A stretch of 64,000 bases of DNA from Hyphomicrobiales bacterium (GTDB taxonomy: Bacteria > Pseudomonadota > Alphaproteobacteria > Rhizobiales > Rhizobiaceae). The notes below the pieces were generated by a model that saw nothing but the letters and a program-made list of their open reading frames with translations, was not told the DNA's origin and did not search any database. Of the stretch, positions 16,829 through 26,362 are shown piece by piece (positions within the stretch are counted from its first letter, which is position 1; every line of letters starts with the position of its first letter). The position numbers and the translations under genes are program-made. Location of the stretch: contig UCOA01000025.1 in NCBI GenBank assembly GCA_900474095.1, forward strand, positions 1-64,000, read 5' to 3'.

Positions 16829-17617
16829 TCAGGGCCTGGAAGGAGCCGATTTGTTGAGACGGGAGGCGAGCTGCAAAAGCGCCATCGACAGCCAGGTGAT
16901 GGCAAAGGCGATGATCGCAAGCGCCGGCGGCTCATAGGCGCGGTTGGCGCCGATCAGCTGCAGATAGGGACCGAAAGCCGGGCGGTTGAGCAGCGATGGC
17001 ATGGTGAATTCGCCGATGACGATGGCAAAGGTGATGAAGGCGCCGGAGAGAACACCGCTCATGACGTTCGGAAAGATGCATTTGAACATGATCGTCGGCC
17101 AGGATGCGCCGAGGCTCTGGGCCGCTTCCGTCAGGGTGCCGACATCGATGGTGCGCATAGCGGTATCGACCGAGCGATACATGTAAGGCAGCGACAGCGT
17201 CATGAACGAGAACATCAGAAGGGCATCGGTGCCGCGCGCCGAACCGGTAAAGGGGATGAAGGACGAGGAGTTGTAGAGACGCAGATAGCCGAAAACGATG
17301 ACGATTGCCGGAATGACCAGCGGCATCAGGGTGATGAACTCAACGACCGGCCTCATCTGCGGCAGGCGCAGGCGGACCCAGTAGGCCGTCGGCACCACCA
17401 GCAGAACGCCGAAGATGATGGTGAGGATTGCCATGACGATCGAGTAGCTGAAGGATTCACGGAACTGGACATCCGAGAACACCGAGCGATAGGCGTCGAA
17501 GGAATATTCTCCGCGGCGCATGCGCAGCGAGAATTCGAACGTCGCGATCAGCGGAACGACGAAATAGGAGGCGCCGAAAAGGATGGCGATCCAGGCGCCG
17601 ATTTTCTGTGTCTTCAT
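16829..17617 (-). CDS. ABC transporter permease (second subunit)
   Basis: A 262-residue inner-membrane permease with about six transmembrane segments and the cytoplasmic EAA loop (LTEAAQSLGASWPTIMFKC), which contacts the ATPase. It is homologous to PotC/FbpB-type subunits. The ATG at 17617 overlaps the stop of the preceding permease gene (ATGA), pointing to translational coupling; a GTG at 17626 is an alternative start. It is separated from the ATPase gene by 14 nt. Confidence 0.85.
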   Translation of the reverse strand: MKTQKIGAWIAILFGASYFVVPLIATFEFSLRMRRGEYSFDAYRSVFSDVQFRESFSYSIVMAILTIIFGVLLVVPTAYWVRLRLPQMRPVVEFITLMPLVIPAIVIVFGYLRLYNSSSFIPFTGSARGTDALLMFSFMTLSLPYMYRSVDTAMRTIDVGTLTEAAQSLGASWPTIMFKCIFPNVMSGVLSGAFITFAIVIGEFTMPSLLNRPAFGPYLQLIGANRAYEPPALAIIAFAITWLSMALLQLASRLNKSAPSRP

Positions 17618-18486
17618 TTCTGCCACCGTTCGGCGCGCATGCGGAGCCAGATATAGATGAGGTTGGAAATGCCGGTGATGACGATCATGCCGAGCGCCAA
17701 AGCGTAGCCGAGGTTCGGATTGTGCAGCACGTCGCCGCGGATCTGGGCGTAGAGCTGGATCGGCACGATGTTGAAAGTCGAACCGGTCAGCGAATAGGCG
17801 GTCGCGATGGCGCCGAACGAGTTGGCGAACAGAAGCAGCGTCGTGCCGAGGATGCTAGGAAACAGGATCGGCAGCGCCACTTTCATCCAGTATTGCGTGT
17901 TGGTCGCGCCAAGGATCTCAGCCGCTTCGCGCCATTCCTTCTTCAGCCCGTCGAGCGCAGGCGTGATGATCAGCACCATCAGCGGAATCTGGAAGTACAT
18001 GTAGGTGATGGTCAGGCCAAGGAAGCTCAACAGATTGAAGCCCGTGGCGTAGAGATTGATACCGAACCAGTCACGCAGCAAAATCGTCACGAGGCCGGTG
18101 CGGCCGAGCGTGGCGAGAAAGGCAAAGGCCAGCGGCACGCCGGCGAAGTTCGAGGCGACACCGGAAAAGGTCAGGAGCGAGGAGCGGATCCAGGAGGGCA
18201 GGCCGCCGAGCACGACGGCCCAGGCAAGGAAGAAGCCGATGAATGCACCGCCCAGTGACGAAGCCAGGCTGACTTTTATCGAAATCCAGTAGGAGGCAAT
18301 AATCTTGTCGGTGAAAAGGCCCCGGATGTTGTCGAAGGTGAATTCTCCGGCCGGATTGAGAAAGGCACCGGTGACCAGATAGAGCGTCGGGGCGATCAGG
18401 AACATGACTGCGAAGAGCAGGAAAGGTGTGATGCCGAGCCAATCGATGGCCGTTTTCTTCAAATCAATGGCCTGTTTGGCGCTCAT
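17614..18486 (-). CDS. ABC transporter permease (first subunit)
   Basis: A 290-residue permease of the PotB/FbpB type, with several hydrophobic segments beginning near residue 15 (WLGITPFLLFAVMFLIAPTL) and the EAA loop REAAEILGATNTQYWMKVAL near residue 205. It pairs with the next permease to form the membrane channel of the importer. A strong hairpin separates it from the upstream binding-protein gene, which may lower its expression relative to that protein. Confidence 0.85.
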   Translation of the reverse strand: MSAKQAIDLKKTAIDWLGITPFLLFAVMFLIAPTLYLVTGAFLNPAGEFTFDNIRGLFTDKIIASYWISIKVSLASSLGGAFIGFFLAWAVVLGGLPSWIRSSLLTFSGVASNFAGVPLAFAFLATLGRTGLVTILLRDWFGINLYATGFNLLSFLGLTITYMYFQIPLMVLIITPALDGLKKEWREAAEILGATNTQYWMKVALPILFPSILGTTLLLFANSFGAIATAYSLTGSTFNIVPIQLYAQIRGDVLHNPNLGYALALGMIVITGISNLIYIWLRMRAERWQK

Positions 18487-18509
18487 CCTGAAACCGTTCG
18501 GTAAAATTG

Positions 18510-18542
18510 AAAAACAGCCTTCCCGCGCGGTCGCGGGAAGGC
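18510..18542 (-). terminator. Intra-operon hairpin after the binding-protein gene
   Basis: GCCTTCCCGCG (18517-18527) and CGCGGGAAGGC (18532-18542) form an 11-bp stem with a 4-nt loop; on the minus strand it is followed by TGTTTTTC. It stands between the binding-protein and first permease genes. Such partial terminators are common in ABC operons and give an excess of binding protein. Confidence 0.65.
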
Positions 18543-18558
18543 CTTGGTAGGTCAGGTC

Positions 18559-19662
18559 TTACTGCACGTTGGCGCCGACGACGCTGTCCCAGCCCTTGGT
18601 GATGACTTCCTTGTAGGCTTCCTGTTCTTCGAGCGTCGGGAACACGGCCTTTTCATAGGATGCGGCCGGCGGCAGCTTGGCGAGCAGGTCCTGCGGGATC
18701 TTGCCGTTCTTGGCGAGATCGTTGAAGCGGATCGGGTGGCAATAGCCCTTCAGCCAGCCGAGCTGACCTTCGTCGGAATAAAGGTATTCCATCCACAGCT
18801 TGGCAGCATTCGGGTGGGGGGCGTAGGCCGAGATCGCCTGGACGTAGACACCGGCGACAACGCCGGTCGCCGGGACGACGACGTCGACCGGCGGGTTTCC
18901 GGCAAGCGTGTCGCGGTCGGCGAGCGCGTTGTAGTCCCAGCGCAGGATGATCGGCGTCGTGCCCTGGGCGAGCGGAGCGGACTTGCCGATGACTGGGACG
19001 AAGTTACCCTTCGAGTTCAGTTCCTTGAAGAAGGCAAGGCCCGCTTCGCCGGCCTTGGCGACGTCGCCGCCAGCAGCCGAAAGACCGGCTGCGAAAACGC
19101 CGGAGATGGCCTGGTTTGCGGTGCGCGGGTCACCGGCAAGGGCGACCATGTTGGCGAATTCAGGCTTCAGGAGGTCGGCCCAGTCCTTCGGGCTTTCCTT
19201 GACGAGGTCCTTGTTCACTTCGAAGGCCATAACGCCATAATAGTCGCCATACCAGTAGCCTTCAGCGTCCTTGGCCGAATCCGGGATCGTGTCCCAGGTT
19301 TCCACCTTGTAAGGCTGGATGAGCTTTTCAGCCTTTGCGGACGGGCCGAAGGAGAGGCCGACGTCGATAACGTCCGGTGCCTGGTCGCCCTTGTTGTCCT
19401 TGTTGGCCTTGATGGCTTCGATTTCGTCACCCGAACCGGCGTCCGGGTTGAGTTCGTTAACGGTCAGGCCGTACTTGGCCTTGAAGCCTTCGATGACGCC
19501 GCCGTAGCCGCACCAGTCGTGGGGCAGGGCGATCGTGGTCAGCGTGCCTTCTGCCTTGGCAGCAGCAATCAGTTCGGCGCTCGGTTCGGCGGCGGCAATG
19601 GCGGTCGATGCCATGACCATGGCGGTCGAAAGCGAAAGCAGGCGGCGTATATGTGAAATCAC
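18559..19662 (-). CDS. Periplasmic substrate-binding protein of ABC importer
   Basis: A 367-residue extracellular solute-binding protein of the family-1/PotD-AfuA kind. An N-terminal signal peptide is visible (basic start, hydrophobic core, cleavage near AIAAAEP at about residue 25). Conserved lobes include DVIDVGLSFGPSAKAEKLI and YWYGDYYGVMAFEVN. It should capture a small solute, such as a polyamine, Fe3+ complex or related compound, in the periplasm for the permease pair encoded downstream. It is the first gene of the leftward operon, with AGAGGAG before the ATG. Confidence 0.85.
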   Translation of the reverse strand: MISHIRRLLSLSTAMVMASTAIAAAEPSAELIAAAKAEGTLTTIALPHDWCGYGGVIEGFKAKYGLTVNELNPDAGSGDEIEAIKANKDNKGDQAPDVIDVGLSFGPSAKAEKLIQPYKVETWDTIPDSAKDAEGYWYGDYYGVMAFEVNKDLVKESPKDWADLLKPEFANMVALAGDPRTANQAISGVFAAGLSAAGGDVAKAGEAGLAFFKELNSKGNFVPVIGKSAPLAQGTTPIILRWDYNALADRDTLAGNPPVDVVVPATGVVAGVYVQAISAYAPHPNAAKLWMEYLYSDEGQLGWLKGYCHPIRFNDLAKNGKIPQDLLAKLPPAASYEKAVFPTLEEQEAYKEVITKGWDSVVGANVQ

Positions 19663-19903
19663 TGGTCTTCTCCTCTTGTGGTTATATCAGGCAGCTTCGA
19701 TGGAAGCTGATACTGGGGTCCGATGAAGCTTATGTGACAGGTGATGTCCTCTTTGCGACCAGACATTCGCAGCCAGAACACCTTCATTTTATTTTAAAAA
19801 TTCAATCCGACCCGATGCAGGCGGCAATTATACCACTTATTGAATTGCGGTTCGCGACATCCTTCGTCAGGGGCCGCCACGGTGTTTATGTCCCCTACTC
19901 CTC
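19663..19903 (-). promoter_or_regulatory. Promoter region of the ABC importer operon
   Basis: On the minus strand a perfect TATAAT (19827-19832 region) lies within a small dyad, GCAATT (19824-19829) / AATTGC (19843-19848). A TGTGACAG octamer at 19733-19740 repeats the arm sequence of the inverted repeat found in front of the RpiR-type gene. This shared octamer suggests that the neighbouring regulator controls the operon. No coding sequence is seen here. Confidence 0.4.
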
Positions 19904-20776
19904 CTAAAGCGGCTTGCGGAAAAGCCGTGTTGAATCGAACAGACCCTCGAGCGTTTTCATGCGGCCGCGCGTCTCGTCCCAGATGGAACTCTGCACGGCC
20001 TCGATCAGCGCTTCGACGGCAAAAAGAATGACGACCGAACTGTCCCAGGCGGAGGGTGCTTCGATCTGGATGCGGAAAACACGTCGAGCCGACTTGGCAA
20101 TCGGAGAGCTCCACTGATCGGTGAAGAGAATGATTTCGACGCCGCGCTCGCGGGCGATGCGGGCCAGCGTCTCCATTTCCTGCTCATAGCGGCGAATATC
20201 GAACATGATCAGGACGTCGCCCTTTTTCATGTCGAGTACGTAATGCGGCCAGGAGCTGGAATTGGCTGCGATCTGGGTGACGCCGGAGCGGATGACCTGC
20301 AGATGCGTAAAGAAATAATCGGCAAGAGCGCGGGTGATGCGGCCGCCAACCAGATAGATATTGCGCTTTCGGTCGGCAATCGTCGCGGCCGCACCATCGA
20401 ACTCAGCCGTCTCGAGCTGAGCGAGGCTGGCGCGCAAGTTGTTCATCGTCGCGTCGGCGAAGCGGTTGAGGATATGCGTGCCGGGTGCATTGGCGGCCCA
20501 GCGATCGTGCTTGCTGATCGGATTGGAGATCGTCGCTTCGAGTTCCTGGTGGAGTCGCTGCTGGAAATCGGGAAACCCGCGGAAGCCGATCTTCTGCACC
20601 ATGCGGGCAACAGTCGGCGTCGACACGCCTGCGTTCTCGGCAACAGTCGTGATGCTGCCGAGTCCGGAAACCGGGTAATTGTCGAGAAGCGTCGCCGCCA
20701 ACTGCTTTTCCGCGCGCGTCAGCACGGAGAAATGGGCGTTGATCACATCCGACACGGTGCCTTCAGAGCTTGTCAA
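19904..20776 (-). CDS. RpiR-family transcriptional regulator
   Basis: About 290 residues, with an N-terminal RpiR HTH domain (GSITTVAENAGVSTPTVARM, then VQKIGFRGFPDFQQRLHQEL) and a C-terminal SIS sugar-phosphate-type domain (residues about 130-260; NIYLVGGRITRALADYFF, GDVLIMFDIRRYEQEM). The reading frame stays open much further upstream, but the TTG at 20776 has AGGGGA seven bases before it and gives the normal family length, so it is the preferred start; an ATG at 20823 lacks a site. It likely controls the adjacent ABC operon and itself. Confidence 0.82.
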   Translation of the reverse strand: MTSSEGTVSDVINAHFSVLTRAEKQLAATLLDNYPVSGLGSITTVAENAGVSTPTVARMVQKIGFRGFPDFQQRLHQELEATISNPISKHDRWAANAPGTHILNRFADATMNNLRASLAQLETAEFDGAAATIADRKRNIYLVGGRITRALADYFFTHLQVIRSGVTQIAANSSSWPHYVLDMKKGDVLIMFDIRRYEQEMETLARIARERGVEIILFTDQWSSPIAKSARRVFRIQIEAPSAWDSSVVILFAVEALIEAVQSSIWDETRGRMKTLEGLFDSTRLFRKPL

Positions 20777-20806
20777 AATCGATCCCCTAGCTGGTCTTTG
20801 CCAGCT

Positions 20807-20835
20807 TTGTGACAGAGTAAACATCGCTGTCACAA
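20807..20835. promoter_or_regulatory. Perfect inverted repeat, candidate RpiR operator
   Basis: TTGTGACAG (20807-20815) and CTGTCACAA (20827-20835) are perfect 9-bp inverted arms with an 11-bp spacer, about 30 bp upstream of the RpiR-type start codon. Position suits autoregulation. The octamer TGTGACAG recurs at 19733-19740 before the binding-protein gene. Confidence 0.55.
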
Positions 20836-20987
20836 TTCGAGTCAATGGCCTTTTTGAAGAGATCGTTTCAGTTTTCGGTTGACATGGGTAAAATCGTGAA
20901 GAATTCTTTTCATTAACCAGTGCTTGTAGGCTCCTTTCCCGGGTATGGCTTTCAGTTCTGACGGGCAACTGAAGAGGAAAACGCATT

Positions 20988-21755
20988 TTGACGGGGCTTT
21001 TGACCGAGGCGGATGGCGCGCCTGTCGCAGTGGAAAACCGAGAGGCATCAAGCCCGGTTCTCTTGATTTGCGAGCATGCGTCACGCCGCCTTCCGGAGAA
21101 AATGGGCACGCTCGGTCTTTCGCCCGAGGCCCTGTCCAGCCACATCGCCTGGGATCCGGGGGCGCTTTCTGTGTGCCAGCTCTTGGTGAGAAGCATTGAT
21201 GCTGCGCTGATCTATCAGCGCTTTTCACGCCTGGCCTATGATTGCAATCGCCCTCCGGAGGCGGAAGCTGCCATGCCGCCCGTCAGCGAAGTGTTCGAGA
21301 TACCGGGCAATGCCGCGATTTCAGCGTCAGAGCGCCGGGTAAGGACCGAGGCGCTTTACGTTCCCTTCCGTGACGAACTCGAGGATTTTATCGCCGCGCG
21401 TAAGGCGAGTGGCCGACCGCCTGTGCTTGTGACGATGCATACCTTCACACCCGTCTATCACGGCAGGCAGCGGGATGTCGAAGTCGGTATCCTGCACGAC
21501 ACGGACAAAAGGCTGGCCGACCGCATGCTTTCGGTCGCCGGGAAAACGAAACGCTACGATGTCCGCCGCAACGAGCCCTATGGGCCGGCCGACGGCGTCA
21601 CGCATACACTCATCGAGCATGGCTTGAAGAATGGCCTGCTCAACGTAATGATCGAGATCCGCAACGATCTCGTTTTGGATGAAGTCGGTCAAAAGGTCAT
21701 GGCCGATTATCTGACAGGCCTGCTGGGTGAAAGCCTGGCGTCACTGTCGCAATAA
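20988..21755 (+). CDS. N-formylglutamate amidohydrolase family protein
   Basis: A 255-residue protein of the N-formylglutamate amidohydrolase family (VLLICEHASRRLPEKMG, then HIAWDPGAL, YDCNRPPEA and VTMHTFTPVY carry the zinc-site residues). The classical enzyme ends histidine degradation, but many relatives have other amide substrates. Here it precedes a permease and a glutamine-synthetase-like ligase, so hydrolysis of a gamma-glutamyl or N-acyl intermediate is conceivable; that is inference. The start appears to be TTG at 20988, with AGAGGA upstream. It is divergent from the RpiR-type gene. Confidence 0.78.
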   Translation: MTGLLTEADGAPVAVENREASSPVLLICEHASRRLPEKMGTLGLSPEALSSHIAWDPGALSVCQLLVRSIDAALIYQRFSRLAYDCNRPPEAEAAMPPVSEVFEIPGNAAISASERRVRTEALYVPFRDELEDFIAARKASGRPPVLVTMHTFTPVYHGRQRDVEVGILHDTDKRLADRMLSVAGKTKRYDVRRNEPYGPADGVTHTLIEHGLKNGLLNVMIEIRNDLVLDEVGQKVMADYLTGLLGESLASLSQ

Positions 21756-21867
21756 AAAGACCTGGGGAGCGGCATGTCCGCGGAGATTGGTCCATGAACT
21801 TCCATGGACACCGGCACTTCAGCCGACCGGCAATACCGCCGGAGGCTGGTCGATACAGGGGAAAAAA

Positions 21868-23415
21868 ATGTCAGACTATACTGATACAGACAAGCACGAG
21901 GACATGCAGGTCCTCCATTCGATGGGCTATGCACAGGAACTTGAACGGCGCATGAGCTCGTTCTCGAACTTCGCCGTATCCTTTTCAATTATCTGCATTC
22001 TTTCGGGCGGCATCAACTCGCTGGCACAGGCGACGTCCGGGGCCGGTGGCGCTGCGATCGGCATCGGCTGGCCGCTCGGCTGCTTCATCTCTCTGGTCTT
22101 TGCCGTTGCGATGGCGCAGATCAGCTCGGCCTATCCGACCGCGGGCGGCCTCTATCACTGGGGCTCCATCCTCGGCAATCGCTTCACCGGCTGGGTGACC
22201 GCCTGGTTCAACCTGCTCGGCCTAGTCACGGTTCTCGGCGCGATCAACGTCGGTACCTACTATTTCTTCATGGGCTCGTTCGGTGCCAGCTATTTCGGCC
22301 TCGAGGATAGCACCTTTGTGCGCATCCTGTTCCTGGTCATCATTACCGGCCTGCAGGCGATCGTGAACCACATGGGCATCGGCCTGACCGCAAAGCTCAC
22401 CGACTTCTCCGGCTACCTGATCTTCGCGACTGCCATCGCGCTGTCCGTGGTATGCTTGGCCGCGGCGGACGCCTTCGAGTTCGGTCGCCTGTTCACATTC
22501 GCCAACTATTCGGGTGAAACGGGCGGCAACGTCTGGCCGGCAACCTCGGGTACCTGGGTGTTCCTGCTCGGCCTGCTGCTGCCGATCTACACGATTACCG
22601 GCTACGATGCCTCGGCGCACACCTCGGAAGAGACCGTGAAGGCGGCAACGTCGGTGCCGCGCGGTATGATCTCATCGGTATTGTGGTCGGCCCTGTTCGG
22701 CTACATCATGCTGTGCAGCTTCGTTTTGATGCTCCCCAGCATGGATGACGCTGCGAAGCAGGGCTGGAACGTGTTCTTCTGGGCAATGGACGCTCAGGTC
22801 AATCCGCTGATCAAGGATATCCTCTACCTCGCCATCTTCATCAGCCAGTGGCTGTGTGGCCTTGCGACCGTCACCTCGGTCTCTCGCATGATCTTCGCCT
22901 TCTCGCGTGATGGCGGCCTGCCGGCATCGAAGGCGCTGGCGAAGGTCAGCCCGACCTATCGCACGCCGGTCGCGGCGATCTGGACCGGTTCGATCCTGTC
23001 CGTGCTGTTCGTTTGGGGTTCGTCGCTGGTGACGATCGGCGAGACGCCGGTATACACCATCGTCGTTTCCTGCACGGTCATCTTCCTGTTCTTCTCCTTC
23101 GCGATCCCGATCACGCTGGGTCTCTTTGCCTGGGGCACGTCGAAGTGGGACAAGATGGGTCCGTGGAATCTTGGCGAAGGCATGTTCAAGCTATTCGCAG
23201 TTCTGACGATCCTGGCGATGATCCTGATCTTCGTACTTGGCGTTCAGCCACCGAACGGTCCGGCTCTCTACGTGACGGTCGGGTTCCTGATCCTGACCGG
23301 CATTGTCTGGTTCGGTTTCGAAAACCGCCGCTTCAAGGGCCCGCCGATTGGCGATGAGGTTGCCCGTCGCGCGGCTGAAATCGCGGCGGCCGAACGGGCC
23401 GTCGGAGAGAAGTGA
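21868..23415 (+). CDS. APC-superfamily amino acid/amine permease
   Basis: A 515-residue integral membrane protein with about 12 hydrophobic segments. The N-terminal signature (RRMSSFSNFAVSFSIICILS) and the QISSAYPTAGGLYHWGSIL stretch are typical of the amino acid/choline/GABA transporter branch of the APC superfamily. The ATG at 21868 follows AGGGGA. Next to a glutamine-synthetase-like ligase it most probably imports the amine or amino acid used by this cluster, much as PuuP does for putrescine in E. coli. Confidence 0.85.
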   Translation: MSDYTDTDKHEDMQVLHSMGYAQELERRMSSFSNFAVSFSIICILSGGINSLAQATSGAGGAAIGIGWPLGCFISLVFAVAMAQISSAYPTAGGLYHWGSILGNRFTGWVTAWFNLLGLVTVLGAINVGTYYFFMGSFGASYFGLEDSTFVRILFLVIITGLQAIVNHMGIGLTAKLTDFSGYLIFATAIALSVVCLAAADAFEFGRLFTFANYSGETGGNVWPATSGTWVFLLGLLLPIYTITGYDASAHTSEETVKAATSVPRGMISSVLWSALFGYIMLCSFVLMLPSMDDAAKQGWNVFFWAMDAQVNPLIKDILYLAIFISQWLCGLATVTSVSRMIFAFSRDGGLPASKALAKVSPTYRTPVAAIWTGSILSVLFVWGSSLVTIGETPVYTIVVSCTVIFLFFSFAIPITLGLFAWGTSKWDKMGPWNLGEGMFKLFAVLTILAMILIFVLGVQPPNGPALYVTVGFLILTGIVWFGFENRRFKGPPIGDEVARRAAEIAAAERAVGEK

Positions 23416-23430
23416 CCCAGTAAAGACAGC

Positions 23431-23458
23431 GCGGAAGCCGCCTCGGCGCGGCTTCCGC
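23431..23458 (+). other. Hairpin between permease and ligase genes
   Basis: GCGGAAGCCG (23431-23440) and CGGCTTCCGC (23449-23458) form a 10-bp perfect stem with an 8-nt loop. No T-run follows, so it probably modulates message stability or expression ratio rather than ending transcription. Confidence 0.4.
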
Positions 23459-23518
23459 CAGACGTCCAGCAAACGGGCCGCGCAAGGCTTCGTTACGATC
23501 AAGCACGGGATTTTTACC

Positions 23519-24889
23519 ATGAGCGCGAGCTACTCGTTTGAGGAATTGAAGAAGGATGTTGCCGAAGGCCGCATCGATACGGTTCTGGCCTGCCAGGTCG
23601 ACATGCAGGGACGCCTGATGGGCAAGCGTTTTCACGCGCAGTTCTTCGTCGACAGCGCCTGGGAGGAGACCCATAGCTGCAACTACCTGCTGGCGACCGA
23701 CATGGAGATGGAAACCGTTTCCGGCTACAAGTCGACCAGTTGGGAAGCGGGCTACGGCGACTATACGATGAAGCCGGACCTTTCGACGCTTCGCCGCATT
23801 CCATGGCTTGAAGGCACGGCGCTGGTTCTCTGCGACATGCTCGACCATCACACTCACGAGGAAGTGCCGCATTCGCCGCGCGCTATCCTCAAGCGGCAGA
23901 TCGCCCGGCTCGAAGCCATGGGGCTCAAGGCCTATATGGCGACGGAACTCGAATTCTTCCTGTTCGACCAGAGCTATGACGCTGCGCGCGAAAGCGGCTA
24001 CCGCGATCTGAAGCTGGTCAGCGGTTACAACGAGGACTACCACATCTTCCAGACGACCAAGGAAGAGGATGTGATGCGGGCGATCCGCAACGGCCTGCAG
24101 GGTGCCGGCATTCCGGTTGAAAATTCCAAAGGCGAAGCGTCCGCCGGCCAGGAAGAAATCAACGTCCGCTATGCCGATGCGCTGACCATGGCCGACCGCC
24201 ACGTCATCATCAAGAATGGCTGCAAGGAAATAGCCTGGTCGCGCGGCAAGGCGATCACCTTCCTCGCCAAGTGGAACTATCATGCCGCCGGCTCGTCGTC
24301 GCATATCCATCAGTCGCTCTGGAGCCTTGACGGCAAGACGTCGCAATTCTTCGACAAGGAAGCGAAATACGGCATGTCGGACACGATGCGCCACTACGTC
24401 GCCGGCCTTCTGACGCATGCGAGCGAGATCACATATTTCCTCGCGCCGTACATCAACTCATACAAGCGCTTCATGGCCGGAACCTTCGCGCCCACCAAGG
24501 CCGTCTGGAGCAAGGACAACCGCACCGCCGGCTACCGGCTCTGCGGCGAGGGCACCAAGGCGATCCGCATCGAATGCCGCGTCGGCGGCTCCGACCTCAA
24601 TCCCTACCTTGCCATGGCAGCCCTGATCGCCGCCGGCATTGCCGGTATCGAGGGCAAGCTGGAACTGGAAGCCCCGTTCGTCGGCGATGCTTATGGCGGC
24701 AAGAACATCCGCGAAATACCCGGCACGCTACGCGATGCGACGCAGGCGATGAACTCCTCGAAGATGCTGCTGGAGGCCTTCGGAGAAGAGGTCATCGAAC
24801 ATTATACCCGGGCTGCCGAATGGGAGCAGGAGGAATACGACCGCCGTGTGACCGATTGGGAAGTTGCACGGGGATTCGAGAGGGCGTAA
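23519..24889 (+). CDS. Glutamine-synthetase-like ligase (gamma-glutamylamine synthetase type)
   Basis: A 456-residue member of the glutamine synthetase family, of the short alpha-type group that includes PuuA-like and other gamma-glutamyl-amine ligases. Visible active-site segments are ATELEFFLFD, GQEEINVRYADAL, SSHIHQSLW, NSYKRFMAGTFAPT, NRTAGYRLCG and RIECRVGGSDLNPYLA. It would use ATP to couple glutamate to an amine. The neighbouring permease, aldehyde dehydrogenase and nearby FAD amine oxidase support an amine-catabolic role rather than ammonia assimilation. The amine is unknown. Confidence 0.82.
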   Translation: MSASYSFEELKKDVAEGRIDTVLACQVDMQGRLMGKRFHAQFFVDSAWEETHSCNYLLATDMEMETVSGYKSTSWEAGYGDYTMKPDLSTLRRIPWLEGTALVLCDMLDHHTHEEVPHSPRAILKRQIARLEAMGLKAYMATELEFFLFDQSYDAARESGYRDLKLVSGYNEDYHIFQTTKEEDVMRAIRNGLQGAGIPVENSKGEASAGQEEINVRYADALTMADRHVIIKNGCKEIAWSRGKAITFLAKWNYHAAGSSSHIHQSLWSLDGKTSQFFDKEAKYGMSDTMRHYVAGLLTHASEITYFLAPYINSYKRFMAGTFAPTKAVWSKDNRTAGYRLCGEGTKAIRIECRVGGSDLNPYLAMAALIAAGIAGIEGKLELEAPFVGDAYGGKNIREIPGTLRDATQAMNSSKMLLEAFGEEVIEHYTRAAEWEQEEYDRRVTDWEVARGFERA

Positions 24890-24979
24890 CGCCATAACCC
24901 GGAATCGGCTCGAACCCGGTAGGTGCCCGATAGGGCGGTGCCGGATCACAATTTTTGACGACAGAACAGGAAAACGATC

Positions 24980-26359
24980 ATGACCGTGATCCAATGCATT
25001 TCCCCGGTGAACGGGGAGGTTTACGCCGAGCGCCCCGCTGTCGATGCGGCCACCGCTGCGGCTGCGGTAGCCCGCGCGCGGGCGGCTCAGAAGAGCTGGG
25101 CGAAACGGCCGGTCGAAGATCGTGTAAATCTGGTGCTGGCCGGCGTTGCGCGGCTGAACGAGATGGTTGACGAGGTCGTGCCGGAACTCGCCTGGCAGAT
25201 GGGGCGGCCGGTGCGCTACGGCGGCGAATTCCGCGGCTTCAACGAGCGTTCGAACTATGTCGCCTCAATCGCTGCGGACGCGCTTGCGCCGATCGTCGTC
25301 GAGGACAGCGCCAGCTTCGAGCGCCGCATCGAGCGTGTCGCGCACGGTGTCGTCTTCGTCATCGCGCCGTGGAATTATCCCTATATGACGGCGATCAACA
25401 CGGTCGCGCCGGCGTTGATGGCGGGCAATGCCGTCATCCTCAAACATGCGAGCCAGACGATCCTCGTCGGTGAGCGCATGGTCCGCGCCTTCGTCGAAGC
25501 AGGCGTTCCGGATGATGTCTTCCAGAACATCTTCCTCGACCATTCCACGACCTCGGCGCTGATCGCGGCCAAGAGCTTCGATTTCGTCAATTTCACCGGC
25601 TCCGTCGAGGGCGGCCGGTCGATCGAGCGGGCCGCTGCCGGTACGTTTACCGGCCTTGGCCTTGAGCTCGGCGGCAAGGATCCGGGCTATGTCATGGAAG
25701 ACGCCGATCTCGATGCTGCCGTCGATACGCTGATGGACGGCGCAATGTTCAATTCCGGGCAATGCTGCTGCGGCATAGAGCGCATCTATGTGAACGAGAA
25801 ACTCTATGACGATTTCGTCGAAAAGGCCGTCGCCTTTGCCTCCGCCTACAAGCTCGGCAATCCGCTCGAGCAGGAAACGTCGCTCGGCCCGATGGCGCAT
25901 AAGCGGTTTGCCGCAGAGGTCCGCGCCCAGACGGCCGAGGCCGTTGCCAAGGGCGCCAAAGCGCTGGTCGACCCGAAGCTGTTCCCGCAGGATGACGGTG
26001 GCGCCTATCTTGCGCCGCAGGTGCTTGTCGATGTCGATCACTCCATGAAGGTGATGACGGAAGAAAGCTTCGGCCCGGTCGTTGGCATCATGAAGGTGAG
26101 GACCGACGAAGAAGCGCTGGCTTTGATGAATGACTGCAAGTACGGGCTTACGGTGTCTCTTTGGACGAAGGACTCCGAACGCGCTGTCCGTATCGGCAAT
26201 GACCTTGAAACCGGCACGGTCTTCATGAACCGCGCTGATTATCTCGACCCGGCGCTGTGCTGGACCGGCGTTAAAGAAACCGGCCGCGGCGGCTCGCTCT
26301 CCGTCATCGGTTTCCAGAACCTGACCCGCCCGAAATCCTACCATCTGAAGAAAGCCTGA
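24980..26359 (+). CDS. Aldehyde dehydrogenase
   Basis: A 459-residue NAD(P)-dependent aldehyde dehydrogenase with the APWNYPYM segment near residue 132, the general-base glutamate in LELGGKDPGYV and the nucleophile within FNSGQCCCGIERIYV. The triple cysteine makes the exact nucleophile the middle one by alignment logic. It would oxidise the aldehyde released from an oxidised gamma-glutamylamine, as PuuC does. AGGAAAACGATC precedes the ATG. Confidence 0.88.
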   Translation: MTVIQCISPVNGEVYAERPAVDAATAAAAVARARAAQKSWAKRPVEDRVNLVLAGVARLNEMVDEVVPELAWQMGRPVRYGGEFRGFNERSNYVASIAADALAPIVVEDSASFERRIERVAHGVVFVIAPWNYPYMTAINTVAPALMAGNAVILKHASQTILVGERMVRAFVEAGVPDDVFQNIFLDHSTTSALIAAKSFDFVNFTGSVEGGRSIERAAAGTFTGLGLELGGKDPGYVMEDADLDAAVDTLMDGAMFNSGQCCCGIERIYVNEKLYDDFVEKAVAFASAYKLGNPLEQETSLGPMAHKRFAAEVRAQTAEAVAKGAKALVDPKLFPQDDGGAYLAPQVLVDVDHSMKVMTEESFGPVVGIMKVRTDEEALALMNDCKYGLTVSLWTKDSERAVRIGNDLETGTVFMNRADYLDPALCWTGVKETGRGGSLSVIGFQNLTRPKSYHLKKA

Positions 26360-26362
26360 ACG

